NCBI RefSeq assembly: GCF_029223545.1 | Contig: NZ_CP097870.1 | Location: 2,418,001-2,482,000, forward strand | DNA from: Thauera sp. GDN1 | GTDB taxonomy: Bacteria; Pseudomonadota; Gammaproteobacteria; Burkholderiales; Rhodocyclaceae | Length of the DNA stretch: 64,000 nt | Direction: 5' to 3' | Shown here: piece by piece, positions 44,830 through 53,033 of the stretch | Position numbering within the stretch: the stretch's first letter is position 1 | Layout: every line of letters begins with the position of its first letter | The notes under the pieces: generated by a model | Databases searched by the model: none | What the model was told of the DNA's origin: nothing | Seen by the model: the letters and a program-made list of their open reading frames with translations, nothing else | Made by a program: the position numbers and the translations under genes

Positions 44830-45597
44830 TCACAGCGCGGTGACCAGCACCGAAGAGCGGCCACCGTCGACCGGCAGGCTGGCCCCGGTGATGTAGGACG
44901 CCTCGTCGCTGGCGAGGAACAGGATCGCGTTGGCGAGCTCTTCCGGCTGGCCCACGCGGCCCATCGGGATCAGCTTCTCGGTGTTCTTGCGCGAAGCCTC
45001 GTCGGCCAGCATGCCGGCGGTCGCCGGGGTTTCCACCACGGCCGGGATCACCACATTGACGCGGATGCCGTGCGGCGCGCCTTCGGCCGCCGCGGCGCGC
45101 GAGAAGTTGTCGATGGCCGCCTTGGCCGCCGAATAGCCCGCCATCCACGGCGTGCCGAGCTGGCCGCAGATCGAGGACACATTGACGATCGCGCCGCCCT
45201 TGCCCTTCATCAGCCGCATCGCGGCACGCGTGCCCCAGAAGGTGCCATCCACCGAGGTCGCGAAGTTGGCATGCCAGTCGGCGGTGCTCATCTCCTCGAT
45301 GCTGCCCCAGGTATAGGCCATGGCGTTGTTCACCAGCACGTCCAGCCGGCCGTGGCGCTGGGACGCCGCCTCGAGCGCGGCGGTGAAGCCCGCCTCGTCG
45401 CTGACGTCGGCCACTGCCGCCTCGGCCTTGCCGCCAGCGGCGACGATGCCAGCGACAACCTCGTCCAGCGGTTCGCGCCGCCGACCGCACACCACCACGG
45501 TCGCGCCTTCCTGCGCCAGACGCTGCGCAGTCGCTGCGCCAATCCCGCTGCCCCCGCCCGTCACGAACGCCACCTTGCCCTGCATACGACCTGCCAT
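44830..45597 (-). CDS. Short-chain dehydrogenase/reductase (SDR) 3
   Basis: A 255-residue classical SDR: TGGGSGIG (13-20), NNA (90-92), catalytic S142, Y155 and K159 (YSAAK), and C-terminal ASYITGASLPVDGG typical of the FabG-like subclass. It is the first gene of the operon SDR3-OYE-MaoC-EtfB-EtfA-LuxR. The substrate is unknown; FabG-like members often oxidise hydroxyacyl-CoA or cyclic alcohols. Confidence 0.92.
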   Translation of the reverse strand: MAGRMQGKVAFVTGGGSGIGAATAQRLAQEGATVVVCGRRREPLDEVVAGIVAAGGKAEAAVADVSDEAGFTAALEAASQRHGRLDVLVNNAMAYTWGSIEEMSTADWHANFATSVDGTFWGTRAAMRLMKGKGGAIVNVSSICGQLGTPWMAGYSAAKAAIDNFSRAAAAEGAPHGIRVNVVIPAVVETPATAGMLADEASRKNTEKLIPMGRVGQPEELANAILFLASDEASYITGASLPVDGGRSSVLVTAL

Positions 45598-45657
45598 GTC
45601 CCGTCTCCTCGTGGCTAGCGCCGCGCCGTGCGCGGCCCATGTGTTGTGATTGCACGA

Positions 45658-45694
45658 CCCGCCCGATCGGCGTGCCAGCCCGCCCGATACGGCG
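45658..45694 (-). repeat. Direct repeat in the leader of the SDR3 operon
   Basis: CCCGCCCGATCGGCG (45658-45672) and CCCGCCCGATACGGCG (45679-45694), 21 bp apart, about two helical turns. In the direction of transcription they lie just downstream of the -10 (45708-45713), where a repressor could act. They stand in the 287-bp gene-free stretch 45598-45884, which also holds dyad B. Confidence 0.5.
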
Positions 45695-45707
45695 AGCTTG
45701 TGAAGCT

Positions 45708-45753
45708 AGGGTAGAAAAACAGCCCCGGGGCGCCATCGTCCGATGGGACTAAA
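45708..45753 (-). promoter_or_regulatory. Shared dyad, site B, with -10 (SDR3-OYE-MaoC-EtfBA-LuxR operon)
   Basis: Plus-strand CATCGTCCGATGGGACTAAA (45734-45753). Reading the minus strand, TACCCT (45708-45713) begins 21 nt past the dyad. The leader to the SDR3 start is 136 bp, longer than at the other sites, and contains the direct repeat at 45658-45694. Confidence 0.78.
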
Positions 45754-45884
45754 GAGTGGCAATGGACGCGCCCCGCGGGCACAGGGGCGGGCAGCGCAAA
45801 CGACAGCGAGGGGCAACGGGCGAATTCGCCCCCCCTCGAAAAATGATCCTGGCCACCTGCCTGCCCGGGCACGCCGGGCCCCGC

Positions 45885-46928
45885 TCACCCCGGGAAGCGC
45901 ACCCTGACGCGTTCGGTGGTGGGCAGCGCCTGGCAGCTCAGCGTCCAGCGCTTGGCGAGATCCTTGGCGTCGAGCACCTCGTTGTGACGAAGATGCACCT
46001 CACCTTCGACCACCTGGCACATGCACGACGCGCACATGCCGGCCTGGCATGAATGCGGCGCGTTGATGCCGGCCTTGAGCGCAGCATCGAGCAGGGTCTC
46101 GGTGCCGGCCACCTCAAGCGTGTGCACCTCGCCGTCGAGCTCGATCTCCACCCTGGCGCGCTCGACCGTCGCCGCTGGCGCAGGAGCGGCAGCGTTGATG
46201 GCGGCGACGTCCTCCTCGTCCGGCAGCGACACGAAACGCTCGACGTGAACGTGCTCGCCCGCCATGCCGGCCTTGTCAAGCGCCGACACCATGGCGTCCA
46301 TGAACAGGCCCGGGCCGCAGATGAAGGCCTGCGCCTGCGCCCAAGGGCGGGCAAGTTCCGCGAGCTGCGCCACCGAGGGCACGCCTTGCACCGAATCCAG
46401 CCAGTGGATGATCTGCAGCCGGGCCGGATGCGCGGCGGCGAGCGCGTTCAGCTCGTCGCGGAAGATGACCGAACGCTCGTCGCGGTTGGCGTACAGCAGG
46501 CAGATGCGACCCTGGCCGTGCGCCAGCGCCGAACGCAGGATCGAGAACACGGGGGTGATGCCGCTGCCACCGGCGCACAGCAGGAACTCACCCTGCAGCG
46601 AGGCCGGCGTGAACACCCCCGCCGGCGCCATGACCTCGAGCGTGTCGCCCGGGCGCACACGGTCGCACACCCAGTTCGAGCCACGGCCGTCCTTCACGCG
46701 CTTGACCGTCACCCTAAGGTGCGCGTCGAGCGTCGGCGCGCTCGACATCGAATAGCATCGGGGCAGATGACGCCCCAGCACCGGCAAGCGCAGGGTCAGG
46801 AACTGGCCGGATCGATACTTGAAGGTCTCGGCCAGCTCGGGCGGCACCTCGAACACGACCGACTTAGCGTCGTGCGTTTCCTCGGTCACCGCCCTCACCT
46901 TGAGGGCGTGGTAGCGCTGGGCTGTCAT
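45885..46928 (-). CDS. KshB-like ferredoxin reductase (FAD, NAD, 2Fe-2S)
   Basis: A 347-residue electron-transfer component: FAD motif RCYSMSS (57-63), NAD motif GGSGITP (120-126), CGPGLFM near 204-210 and a C-terminal plant-type ferredoxin with C294, C299, C302 and C332 (CX4CX2CX29C). Blocks such as FKYRSGQFLTLRLP, DGRGSNWVCD, LYANRDERSVIF and IIHWLDSVQGVPS strongly recall KshB, the reductase of 3-ketosteroid 9-alpha-hydroxylase; phenylacetyl-CoA oxygenase (PaaE)-type reductases are the wider family. It is 31 bp downstream of the flavin hydroxylase gene and is likely co-transcribed with it. Confidence 0.88.
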   Translation of the reverse strand: MTAQRYHALKVRAVTEETHDAKSVVFEVPPELAETFKYRSGQFLTLRLPVLGRHLPRCYSMSSAPTLDAHLRVTVKRVKDGRGSNWVCDRVRPGDTLEVMAPAGVFTPASLQGEFLLCAGGSGITPVFSILRSALAHGQGRICLLYANRDERSVIFRDELNALAAAHPARLQIIHWLDSVQGVPSVAQLAELARPWAQAQAFICGPGLFMDAMVSALDKAGMAGEHVHVERFVSLPDEEDVAAINAAAPAPAATVERARVEIELDGEVHTLEVAGTETLLDAALKAGINAPHSCQAGMCASCMCQVVEGEVHLRHNEVLDAKDLAKRWTLSCQALPTTERVRVRFPG

Positions 46929-46959
46929 CTCGCGTCGTTCTCCAGTGGCAGCCGGTCGA

Positions 46960-48183
46960 TCAGATGTACGGATCGGCGTTGGGCAGGCCCAGCATCACCG
47001 CACCGTGCGCGCGCGCATACGTGTCGGTGTTGTTGGCGATGTGACCGCGCGCCTGGTGGATGTCGCGGAACACGCGTTCGATCGGGTTGCTCTTGTACGT
47101 GCCGGACGCAGCGCAGGCCCGCATCAGCTCGCTCGCCGCGGTCGCGCACTGCTTGGGCACCTGCGAGGCCTGGGCGCGCTGCATCAGGCGCTCCTCCACC
47201 GGCATGCGCTCGCCGGTCTTGGCGCACTCGACGATGCGGGCGTAGTTGCGGAACAGCACCAGCTTGAGCTGGTCGGTGGTCATCATCGCCTCGGACACCG
47301 TCTGCTGGGCGTTGACGTCCTCGGCCGTCTTCGCGCCGTGCTTGCCGACGTGCGCCGCCGCGCGTTCGCGGAAGTGGGCGATCGCGCCGTCGAGCGCGCC
47401 GATGCAGGCCGACGACACCGCGCGCTGGAAGACCTGGGTGAAGGGAATCTTGTAGACCCAGCCCGGATTGGTCTGACGTCCGGGGCAGCCGGCGTCGCTA
47501 TGGTCGTTGGTGCGGTGCGTGCGGTGCTCGGGGACGAAACAGCCATCGACCACGATGTCGTGGCTGCCGGTGGCGCGCAGGCCGAGCACGTCCCAGTTCT
47601 TCTCGACGCGGAAGTCCGACTTCGGCAGCAGGAAGGTGGTGTGCTCCATCTGACCCGAACCGTCCTTCTTCGGAAGCAGGCCGCCGAGGAAGATCCAGTC
47701 GCAGTGCTCGACACCGCTCGAGAAACCCCAGCGCCCGGAGAATCGGTAGCCGCCCTCGACCGGCTCGGCCTTGCCGGTGGGCATGTAGGTCGAGGCGATC
47801 AGCACGCCGGTGTCCTTGGCCCAAACGTCCTGTTGCGCCTGCTCGGGGAACAGCGGGAGCTGCCAGTTATGGACGCCGATCACGCCATAGATCCAGGCGG
47901 TCGACATGCAGCCCTCGGCAAGCGCCATCTGCACCCGGTAGAACACCCGCGGGTCGAGCTCGTAGCCGCCGAAGCGCTTGGGTTGCAGCACGCGGAACAG
48001 GCCCGCCTCCTTCATTTCCTGCACCGTCTCGACCGGCACCATGCCCGCGGCCTCGGCAGCGCGAGCACGCTCGGCGAGTCGCGGCGCCATCGCCCTGGCC
48101 CGCGCCACCAGATCTACCGCCTCCGGCGTCATGTAATCTTCGGCCAGAATGCCGAGAACCTGATCCTTGTCCATCGCGCCCAT
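46960..48183 (-). CDS. Acyl-CoA-dehydrogenase-fold flavin hydroxylase (HsaA/TesA2-like)
   Basis: A 407-residue protein of the acyl-CoA dehydrogenase type 2 / group D flavin monooxygenase family. AGLFRVLQPKRFGGYELDP, GRWGFSSGVEHCDWIFLGGL, NWDVLGLRATGSHDIVVDGCFVPEHRT and the end HIANNTDTYARAHGAVMLG follow the pattern of HsaA/TesA2, which hydroxylate a phenolic seco-steroid with reduced flavin. A p-hydroxyphenylacetate hydroxylase-like or desulfurisation-type activity is an alternative. The start at 48183 has GGAGG 8 nt upstream; ATGs at 48258 and 48189 are less likely because the first would lie only 16 bp from dyad D. Confidence 0.85.
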   Translation of the reverse strand: MGAMDKDQVLGILAEDYMTPEAVDLVARARAMAPRLAERARAAEAAGMVPVETVQEMKEAGLFRVLQPKRFGGYELDPRVFYRVQMALAEGCMSTAWIYGVIGVHNWQLPLFPEQAQQDVWAKDTGVLIASTYMPTGKAEPVEGGYRFSGRWGFSSGVEHCDWIFLGGLLPKKDGSGQMEHTTFLLPKSDFRVEKNWDVLGLRATGSHDIVVDGCFVPEHRTHRTNDHSDAGCPGRQTNPGWVYKIPFTQVFQRAVSSACIGALDGAIAHFRERAAAHVGKHGAKTAEDVNAQQTVSEAMMTTDQLKLVLFRNYARIVECAKTGERMPVEERLMQRAQASQVPKQCATAASELMRACAASGTYKSNPIERVFRDIHQARGHIANNTDTYARAHGAVMLGLPNADPYI

Positions 48184-48249
48184 CTCCATGTCCTCCGTGA
48201 TCGCCAACCTAGGCGTTTTTCGGGTGATATCCCTACTGCGATGAGCGAA

Positions 48250-48292
48250 ATGTTCCATACGACAACCCGACCATCATCGTCTGAACGGACTA
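48250..48292 (-). promoter_or_regulatory. Shared dyad, site D, with weak -10 (flavin hydroxylase operon)
   Basis: Plus-strand CATCGTCTGAACGGACTA (48275-48292). Reading the minus strand, GAACAT (48250-48255) starts 20 nt past the dyad; TATGGA (48254-48259) is an alternative -10. The hydroxylase start codon is 91 bp away. It lies in the 322-bp divergent stretch 48184-48505, which also holds site E and no gene. Confidence 0.72.
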
Positions 48293-48403
48293 CCGTAAAT
48301 GGCTGACCCATAAAGACTCTTTCCCTTCAGGCACAAGGGCCTGAGGGCATCCCGGGCAATGCGCACCCGGAACCGTCTCGCCAGCCGGGGCGCATCCGGG
48401 CCG

Positions 48404-48446
48404 TAACCCTTTTGGACGATGCCCCCGAACGCCACGCGCCAATAAT
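48404..48446 (+). promoter_or_regulatory. Degenerate shared dyad, site E, with -10 (YCF48-RND operon)
   Basis: Plus-strand TAACCCTTTTGGACGATG (48404-48421). The right half GGACGATG is a full match to the reverse-oriented consensus and the left half keeps TA..CC. AATAAT (48441-48446) begins 20 nt past it as -10, and the YCF48 start codon is 84 bp from the site. Orientation and spacing match sites A, C and D. Confidence 0.5.
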
Positions 48447-48505
48447 GGACGCACCCTGCCGCCCACCCTGGCGGACGGCACCCGGAACAACAAAGGAGAC
48501 GCCCC

Positions 48506-49495
48506 ATGCTCGCCCCCGTAGGCATGGCCATGGCATTGATTGTCACAGCGGCCAGCATCTATTCGTTCTCACCCAGGCACGTGCCGCCGCTGCAGGAAAC
48601 GCGCATCCCCGTTGACCGCATGCAGCTCACCACCATCGAGCGCAGCAAGGCGGGACTCGTCATCGCCGGTGAGCTCGGCTCGATCCTGGTTTCCGCAGAC
48701 GAAGGCCAGAGCTGGAAGCCGGCCACCATCTCCCACGACCGCCAGGCGCTGATCACCCGCATCGTGTTCGCCGACCCGGCGCGCGGGCTGGCATTGGGCC
48801 ACGAGGGCTGGATCCTGCGTACCGAGGATGGCGGGCTGACCTGGAAGGAGGTGAACTTCGACGAGTCCAACGGCGAGCCGCTGATGTCCGCACGCCAGCT
48901 GCCCTCCGGCGACTGGCTGGCCGTCGGCGCCTTCGGGCGCGTCCTGCGCTCGACCGACGACGGCCGGAGCTGGCAGGCCGACAGCCTGCCCGGCCTGACC
49001 GACTGGCACCTCAACGACATCGCCTCCTCCGCCGACGGGCAGCAATGGATGATCGTCGGCGAAGCCGGCACCGCGCTGTCGTCGTCGGACGGCGGCCAGA
49101 GCTGGCAGGCCATCGAGCCGTTCTACAACGGCTCGCTCTATGGCGCGGCCCACCTCGGCGGCGACCGCTGGGTGGCCTACGGCATGCGCGGCAACGTCTT
49201 CTTCAGCGCCGACCGTGGCGCATCCTGGCAGCAGGCCAAAGTCCCCGCGCCGATCTCCATCTACGGCCACGCCGTGCTGCCGGACGGCGAGCTGCTGCTG
49301 GTCGGCCAGGGCGGCATCGTGCTGTCGAGCCGGGACGGCGGCACGAACCTGAACATCGTGCGCCGCGAGGGCCGCGCCAGCCTGACCGACATCGTCGTCA
49401 CCGGCGATGGCCGCTGGATGCTGTCCAGCGACGGCGGCCTGCAGGTCCGCACCCCCGCATCCGCCAACCAGACCCAGAACGACGGAGCCGCCTGA
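48506..49495 (+). CDS. YCF48-type beta-propeller protein
   Basis: A 329-residue protein with an N-terminal hydrophobic anchor or signal (MLAPVGMAMALIVTAASIY) and repeated propeller motifs of the YCF48/BNR type (VSADEGQSWKPA, RTEDGGLTWKEV, RSTDDGRSWQAD, SSSDGGQSWQAI, FSADRGASWQQA). Homologues next to RND/MMPL genes are common in hydrocarbon- and steroid-degrading proteobacteria; a periplasmic accessory role in transport is inferred. AAGGAG lies 6 nt upstream; the stop overlaps the RND start (TGATG). Confidence 0.88.
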   Translation: MLAPVGMAMALIVTAASIYSFSPRHVPPLQETRIPVDRMQLTTIERSKAGLVIAGELGSILVSADEGQSWKPATISHDRQALITRIVFADPARGLALGHEGWILRTEDGGLTWKEVNFDESNGEPLMSARQLPSGDWLAVGAFGRVLRSTDDGRSWQADSLPGLTDWHLNDIASSADGQQWMIVGEAGTALSSSDGGQSWQAIEPFYNGSLYGAAHLGGDRWVAYGMRGNVFFSADRGASWQQAKVPAPISIYGHAVLPDGELLLVGQGGIVLSSRDGGTNLNIVRREGRASLTDIVVTGDGRWMLSSDGGLQVRTPASANQTQNDGAA

Positions 49496-51948
49496 TGAAC
49501 GCAGCCCACACCATCACCCGAACCGACGCCCTCGTCGCGGTCCTGGCCCGCATGCTGATCAAGTGGCGCAAGCCGCTTGGCCTGTTCTTCCTCCTGCTCA
49601 CGCTCGGCCTGGGCTATTCGGCGCTGAACACCCGCCTCGACCCCGGATTCAACAAGCTGATCCCGCTCAAGCACCCCTACATGGCGGCCTTCCTCGAGCA
49701 CTCGAGCACCTTCTCGGGCGCCAACCGGATCCTGGTCAGCGTCGAGTGGAAGGGCGAAGGGGACATCTACAACGCCGAATTCCTGCCGGTGCTGCGCAAG
49801 GTCAATGACGAGGTGTTCTTCACGCCGGGCGTCAACCGCGCCAGCGTGCGCTCGATCTTCACCCCCAACGTGCGCTACATCGAGGTGACCGAAGAGGGCT
49901 TCAACGGCGACGTCGTGATTCCCGCTCGCTTCGAGACCACCGAAGCCGGCCTCAACCAGGTGCGCGCCAACGTCGCCAAGTCGGGCGTCGTCGGCCGCCT
50001 GGTGGCGAACGACCTGAAATCGGCGCTGGTGCAGGCCGACCTGCTCGAGGTCAGCCCGGAGACCGGCGAGAAGCTCGACTACGCCGAGGTGGCCAAGCGC
50101 CTCGAGGCCATCCGCGCCGAGTTCGCCAAGGACAAGGTCGACATCCAGATCGTCGGCTTCGCCAAGGTCATGGGCGACGTGATGGAAGGCCTGTTCACCG
50201 TGGTGACGTTCTTCGCCATCGCCTTCGTCATCACCTCGCTGCTGCTGTGGCTGTATTCGCGCTCGCTCAAGCTCACCGTGCTCGCGATCGCGGTGGCCCT
50301 GCTGCCGGTGATCTGGCTGCTCGGCATCCTGCCCCTGATCGGCTACGGCATCGACCCGATGTCGGTGCTGGTGCCCTTCCTGATCTTCTCCATCGGTGTG
50401 TCGCACGCGGTGCAGATGACCAACGCCTGGAAGCAGGACGTGCTCGCCGGCGAGACCGCGATGGAGGCCGCCGAGGGCGCGTTCCGCAAGCTCGCCATCC
50501 CCGGCATCATGGCCCTGCTCGCCAACGCCCTGGGCTTCCTGGTGATCATGGTGATCGACATCCCGATCGTGCACGAGCTCGGCCTCACCGCCTGCCTCGG
50601 CGTCGCGCTGATGATCATGACCAACAAGATGTTCATGCCCATCATCCTGTCGCACCTGCATCTCGAGCGCATGGCGCTGGACCAGCCGGTCGACAACAAG
50701 GAGAAGCACCCCACCTGGTGGAAGGTGTCCGCGCTGTCCGAGCCGCGTCCGGCGCTCGTCACCTTCGCCGTCATGCTCGTGCTGCTCACCGCGGCCACCT
50801 ACTACTCGCGCCAGCTTCAGACCGGCGACATCGGCAGCGGCGTCCCCGAGCTGCGCGCGGACTCCCGCTACAACAAGGACAACGACAGGATCATCAGCAA
50901 CTACTCCATCGGCATGGACGTGCTGTCGGTGTACGTCGAGACCCGCAACCTGGACGAGGCCTGCCTGAACTGGGAGGTGATGAACGCGGTGGAGCGCTTC
51001 GACCTCCACATGCGCGGAGTCGATGGCGTGCAATCGGTGAGCACGGTCGCGGGCATGGCCAAGCTGTACGCCGCGGGCAACAACGAGGCCAATCCGCGCT
51101 GGGCTGCGCTGCAGCGCAGCGAGGCCGCCCTGCGCACCGGCGGCCGCGCCGCCAACCCGGAGAACGGCCTCAACTCCCACGGCTGCAAGACGATCCACAT
51201 CGCCGTCTACCTCACCGACCACCAGGGCCCGACGCTCAAGCACGTGGTCGATGAAGTGCAGAAGTTCATCGCCGCAGACAAGACCGCCAACGCCACCTTC
51301 CGCCTCGCCGGGGGCAACGGGGGCGTCGCCATCGCCACCAACGAGGCGGTGGAAAAGGCCGAAGTGCAGATGCTGGCCTCGATCTTCGCGTCGATCTCGC
51401 TGCTGTGCTGGCTGACCTTCCGCTCCTGGCGCGCCGTGCTGTGCGTGATCGTGCCGCTGATGCTGGTGACGATCATGTGCAACGCGCTGATGGCGATCCT
51501 CGGGATCGGTCTCAAGGTCGCCACCCTGCCTGTGATCGCGCTCGGCGTGGGCGTGGGGGTCGACTATGGCATCTACATCTATGAGCGCATGCAGCACGAG
51601 ATGGCCGAGCACGGCTACGGCCTGCGCGAAGCCTTCTACGAGGCGATGCGCCAGCGCGGCACGGCGGCGGTGTTCACCGCGGTGACGATGTCGATCGGCG
51701 TCGGCACCTGGGCGTTCTCGGCGCTCAAGTTCCAGGCCGACATGGGCATCCTGCTGGCCTTCATGTTCCTGGTGAACGTGCTCGGCGCGATCTTCCTGCT
51801 GCCTGCGCTGGCCTGCTGGCTGGGCATAGGACGCAAGGCCCCGGTGGGCCAGCACCGGCCGCAGGAGGCTCATCCTGCCCCGTCGAAGGATTCCGCCCTG
51901 ATGAGGACTAGCGAAGCCGGCGCCGTCGCCGAGCCGCTGCGCTCCTGA
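49495..51948 (+). CDS. RND/MMPL-family transporter
   Basis: An 817-residue inner-membrane protein with the two-half RND layout: an N-terminal helix (about 25-44), a large periplasmic loop, a bundle of about five helices (about 225-390), a second loop and another helix bundle (about 625-770). Segments include FLIFSIGVSHAVQMTNAW, IALGVGVGVDYGIYIYERM and AVFTAVTMSIGVGTWAFS. It resembles HAE-3/MMPL proteins implicated in uptake or export of hydrophobic compounds. Coupled to the YCF48 gene; probably moves the hydrophobic substrate of the island across the envelope. Confidence 0.88.
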   Translation: MNAAHTITRTDALVAVLARMLIKWRKPLGLFFLLLTLGLGYSALNTRLDPGFNKLIPLKHPYMAAFLEHSSTFSGANRILVSVEWKGEGDIYNAEFLPVLRKVNDEVFFTPGVNRASVRSIFTPNVRYIEVTEEGFNGDVVIPARFETTEAGLNQVRANVAKSGVVGRLVANDLKSALVQADLLEVSPETGEKLDYAEVAKRLEAIRAEFAKDKVDIQIVGFAKVMGDVMEGLFTVVTFFAIAFVITSLLLWLYSRSLKLTVLAIAVALLPVIWLLGILPLIGYGIDPMSVLVPFLIFSIGVSHAVQMTNAWKQDVLAGETAMEAAEGAFRKLAIPGIMALLANALGFLVIMVIDIPIVHELGLTACLGVALMIMTNKMFMPIILSHLHLERMALDQPVDNKEKHPTWWKVSALSEPRPALVTFAVMLVLLTAATYYSRQLQTGDIGSGVPELRADSRYNKDNDRIISNYSIGMDVLSVYVETRNLDEACLNWEVMNAVERFDLHMRGVDGVQSVSTVAGMAKLYAAGNNEANPRWAALQRSEAALRTGGRAANPENGLNSHGCKTIHIAVYLTDHQGPTLKHVVDEVQKFIAADKTANATFRLAGGNGGVAIATNEAVEKAEVQMLASIFASISLLCWLTFRSWRAVLCVIVPLMLVTIMCNALMAILGIGLKVATLPVIALGVGVGVDYGIYIYERMQHEMAEHGYGLREAFYEAMRQRGTAAVFTAVTMSIGVGTWAFSALKFQADMGILLAFMFLVNVLGAIFLLPALACWLGIGRKAPVGQHRPQEAHPAPSKDSALMRTSEAGAVAEPLRS

Positions 51949-51964
51949 GCCCCATCCGTCCAGC

Positions 51965-52002
51965 GAGGGCGCCGACCATCCGGGCGGCGCCCTCGCCTTT
52001 TG
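51965..52002 (+). terminator. Terminator after the RND gene
   Basis: GAGGGCGCC (51965-51973), a 12-nt loop, GGCGCCCTC (51986-51994), then GCCTTTTG. Perfect 9-bp stem between convergent RND and TetR genes. Confidence 0.85.
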
Positions 52003-52020
52003 TGCCTTGACCGCGCGACT

Positions 52021-52755
52021 TCAAGCCGTCGGCCCGTCCCCCACCCGCAGGCCGCACATCGCGCGCGCGATGCGCACCAGCATCGGCTCCAGCGAGGGCG
52101 AATCGAGCAGCTCCGGACGCTCCTCCACGAGCGTCGCCAACAGAATGCGGATGCCGCGCACCAGCATGAAGGCGGCAATCTCGGTGTCCGGCTCCCCCAC
52201 CTCGTCCGCATGCTGCTGCAGCAGGCGTGCCATGTTCGCCACCAGCTGCTCCGAAGTGCAGTCACCGCGCCCGAGGCCCTGCGCCCGGCCGAACTGCATC
52301 TGCCGCGCGTACTTGCGATAGAAGTCCTTGCCCAGGGACAGCAGGCGCTTCTCGGTCTCGACCGTGCTGCGGAAGAGGGCCTGCAGCAGTTCGTCCAGCG
52401 ACTGGCGATGCAGGCGGAAAAGCTCGGGCGACGCCGCAACCGACGCCTCGTCCATGATCCGCTTGCTAATCTCGACCAGGATCGCTTCCTTGTCGGGGAA
52501 GTACTGGTAGATCGCGCCAACCGAAACCCCCGCCCGCTGCGCAATGTTGCGGGTGGTGACCGCATCCACGCCCTGCGTGCGCAGGATCTCGTCGGCCGCG
52601 CCGAGGATCGCCTCGACGGTGAAGCGTGCCCGCGCCTGCGTGGGCCGGGTGCGCAGCATCGAATCGATGCGCCCGGCGCCCGGCACGCTCCGTGCCGACG
52701 CATCCGTCTTGCCCTTCCCGGCCGCAGTTACGACCTTCGAACCCCGACTGCTCAT
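52021..52755 (-). CDS. TetR-family regulator divergent from the beta-oxidation operon
   Basis: A 244-residue TetR regulator with a 40-residue basic extension before the HTH (about 42-92; ARFTVEAILGAADEILRTQG, TTRNIAQRAGVSVGAIYQYFPDKEAI). The C-terminal ligand domain is helical. It is divergent from the thiolase-led operon across a 278-bp spacer and is the natural candidate for its repressor, probably relieved by an acyl-CoA. No clear dyad for it was recognised in the spacer (52756-53033), which is comparatively AT-rich around 52805-52900. Confidence 0.9.
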   Translation of the reverse strand: MSSRGSKVVTAAGKGKTDASARSVPGAGRIDSMLRTRPTQARARFTVEAILGAADEILRTQGVDAVTTRNIAQRAGVSVGAIYQYFPDKEAILVEISKRIMDEASVAASPELFRLHRQSLDELLQALFRSTVETEKRLLSLGKDFYRKYARQMQFGRAQGLGRGDCTSEQLVANMARLLQQHADEVGEPDTEIAAFMLVRGIRILLATLVEERPELLDSPSLEPMLVRIARAMCGLRVGDGPTA

Positions 52756-53033
52756 CGCCCCTCCTCGACACCCATCATGCAGCGCTCGTCCACGGACTGG
52801 AGCCAGGGTTTTGTTCGGTTTTTTGCATTGCAGAAAACCACTTAACTTTCCTCATATTACGCATCCTAATCCGCTTGCGTTCAGTTTCGCGCTCATATTT
52901 CCTCGAGGCGCCGGCCCTTGCCCTAGGATTGTTCCTGCTCCCTGCCTGCAGGTCCATGGAAACCGCCCGCTGCGGACGCCCATGCCCCGGTGCGGCAGCC
53001 CATTCCGATCATCGAACACAGCAAAGGACAGTC

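Noticed and set aside
48184..48258. ATG at 48258 as start of the flavin hydroxylase
   Set aside because: It would put the start only 16 bp from dyad D and over the inferred -10; ATG 48183 has GGAGG at 8 nt and matches the family N-terminus better.
52786..52799. CTCGTCCACGGACT near the second TetR gene, similar to the shared dyad
   Set aside because: The half-sites are two bases closer (GTCC-AC-GGAC), CATC is missing and no -10 lies at the standard distance, so it is not counted as a regulon site.
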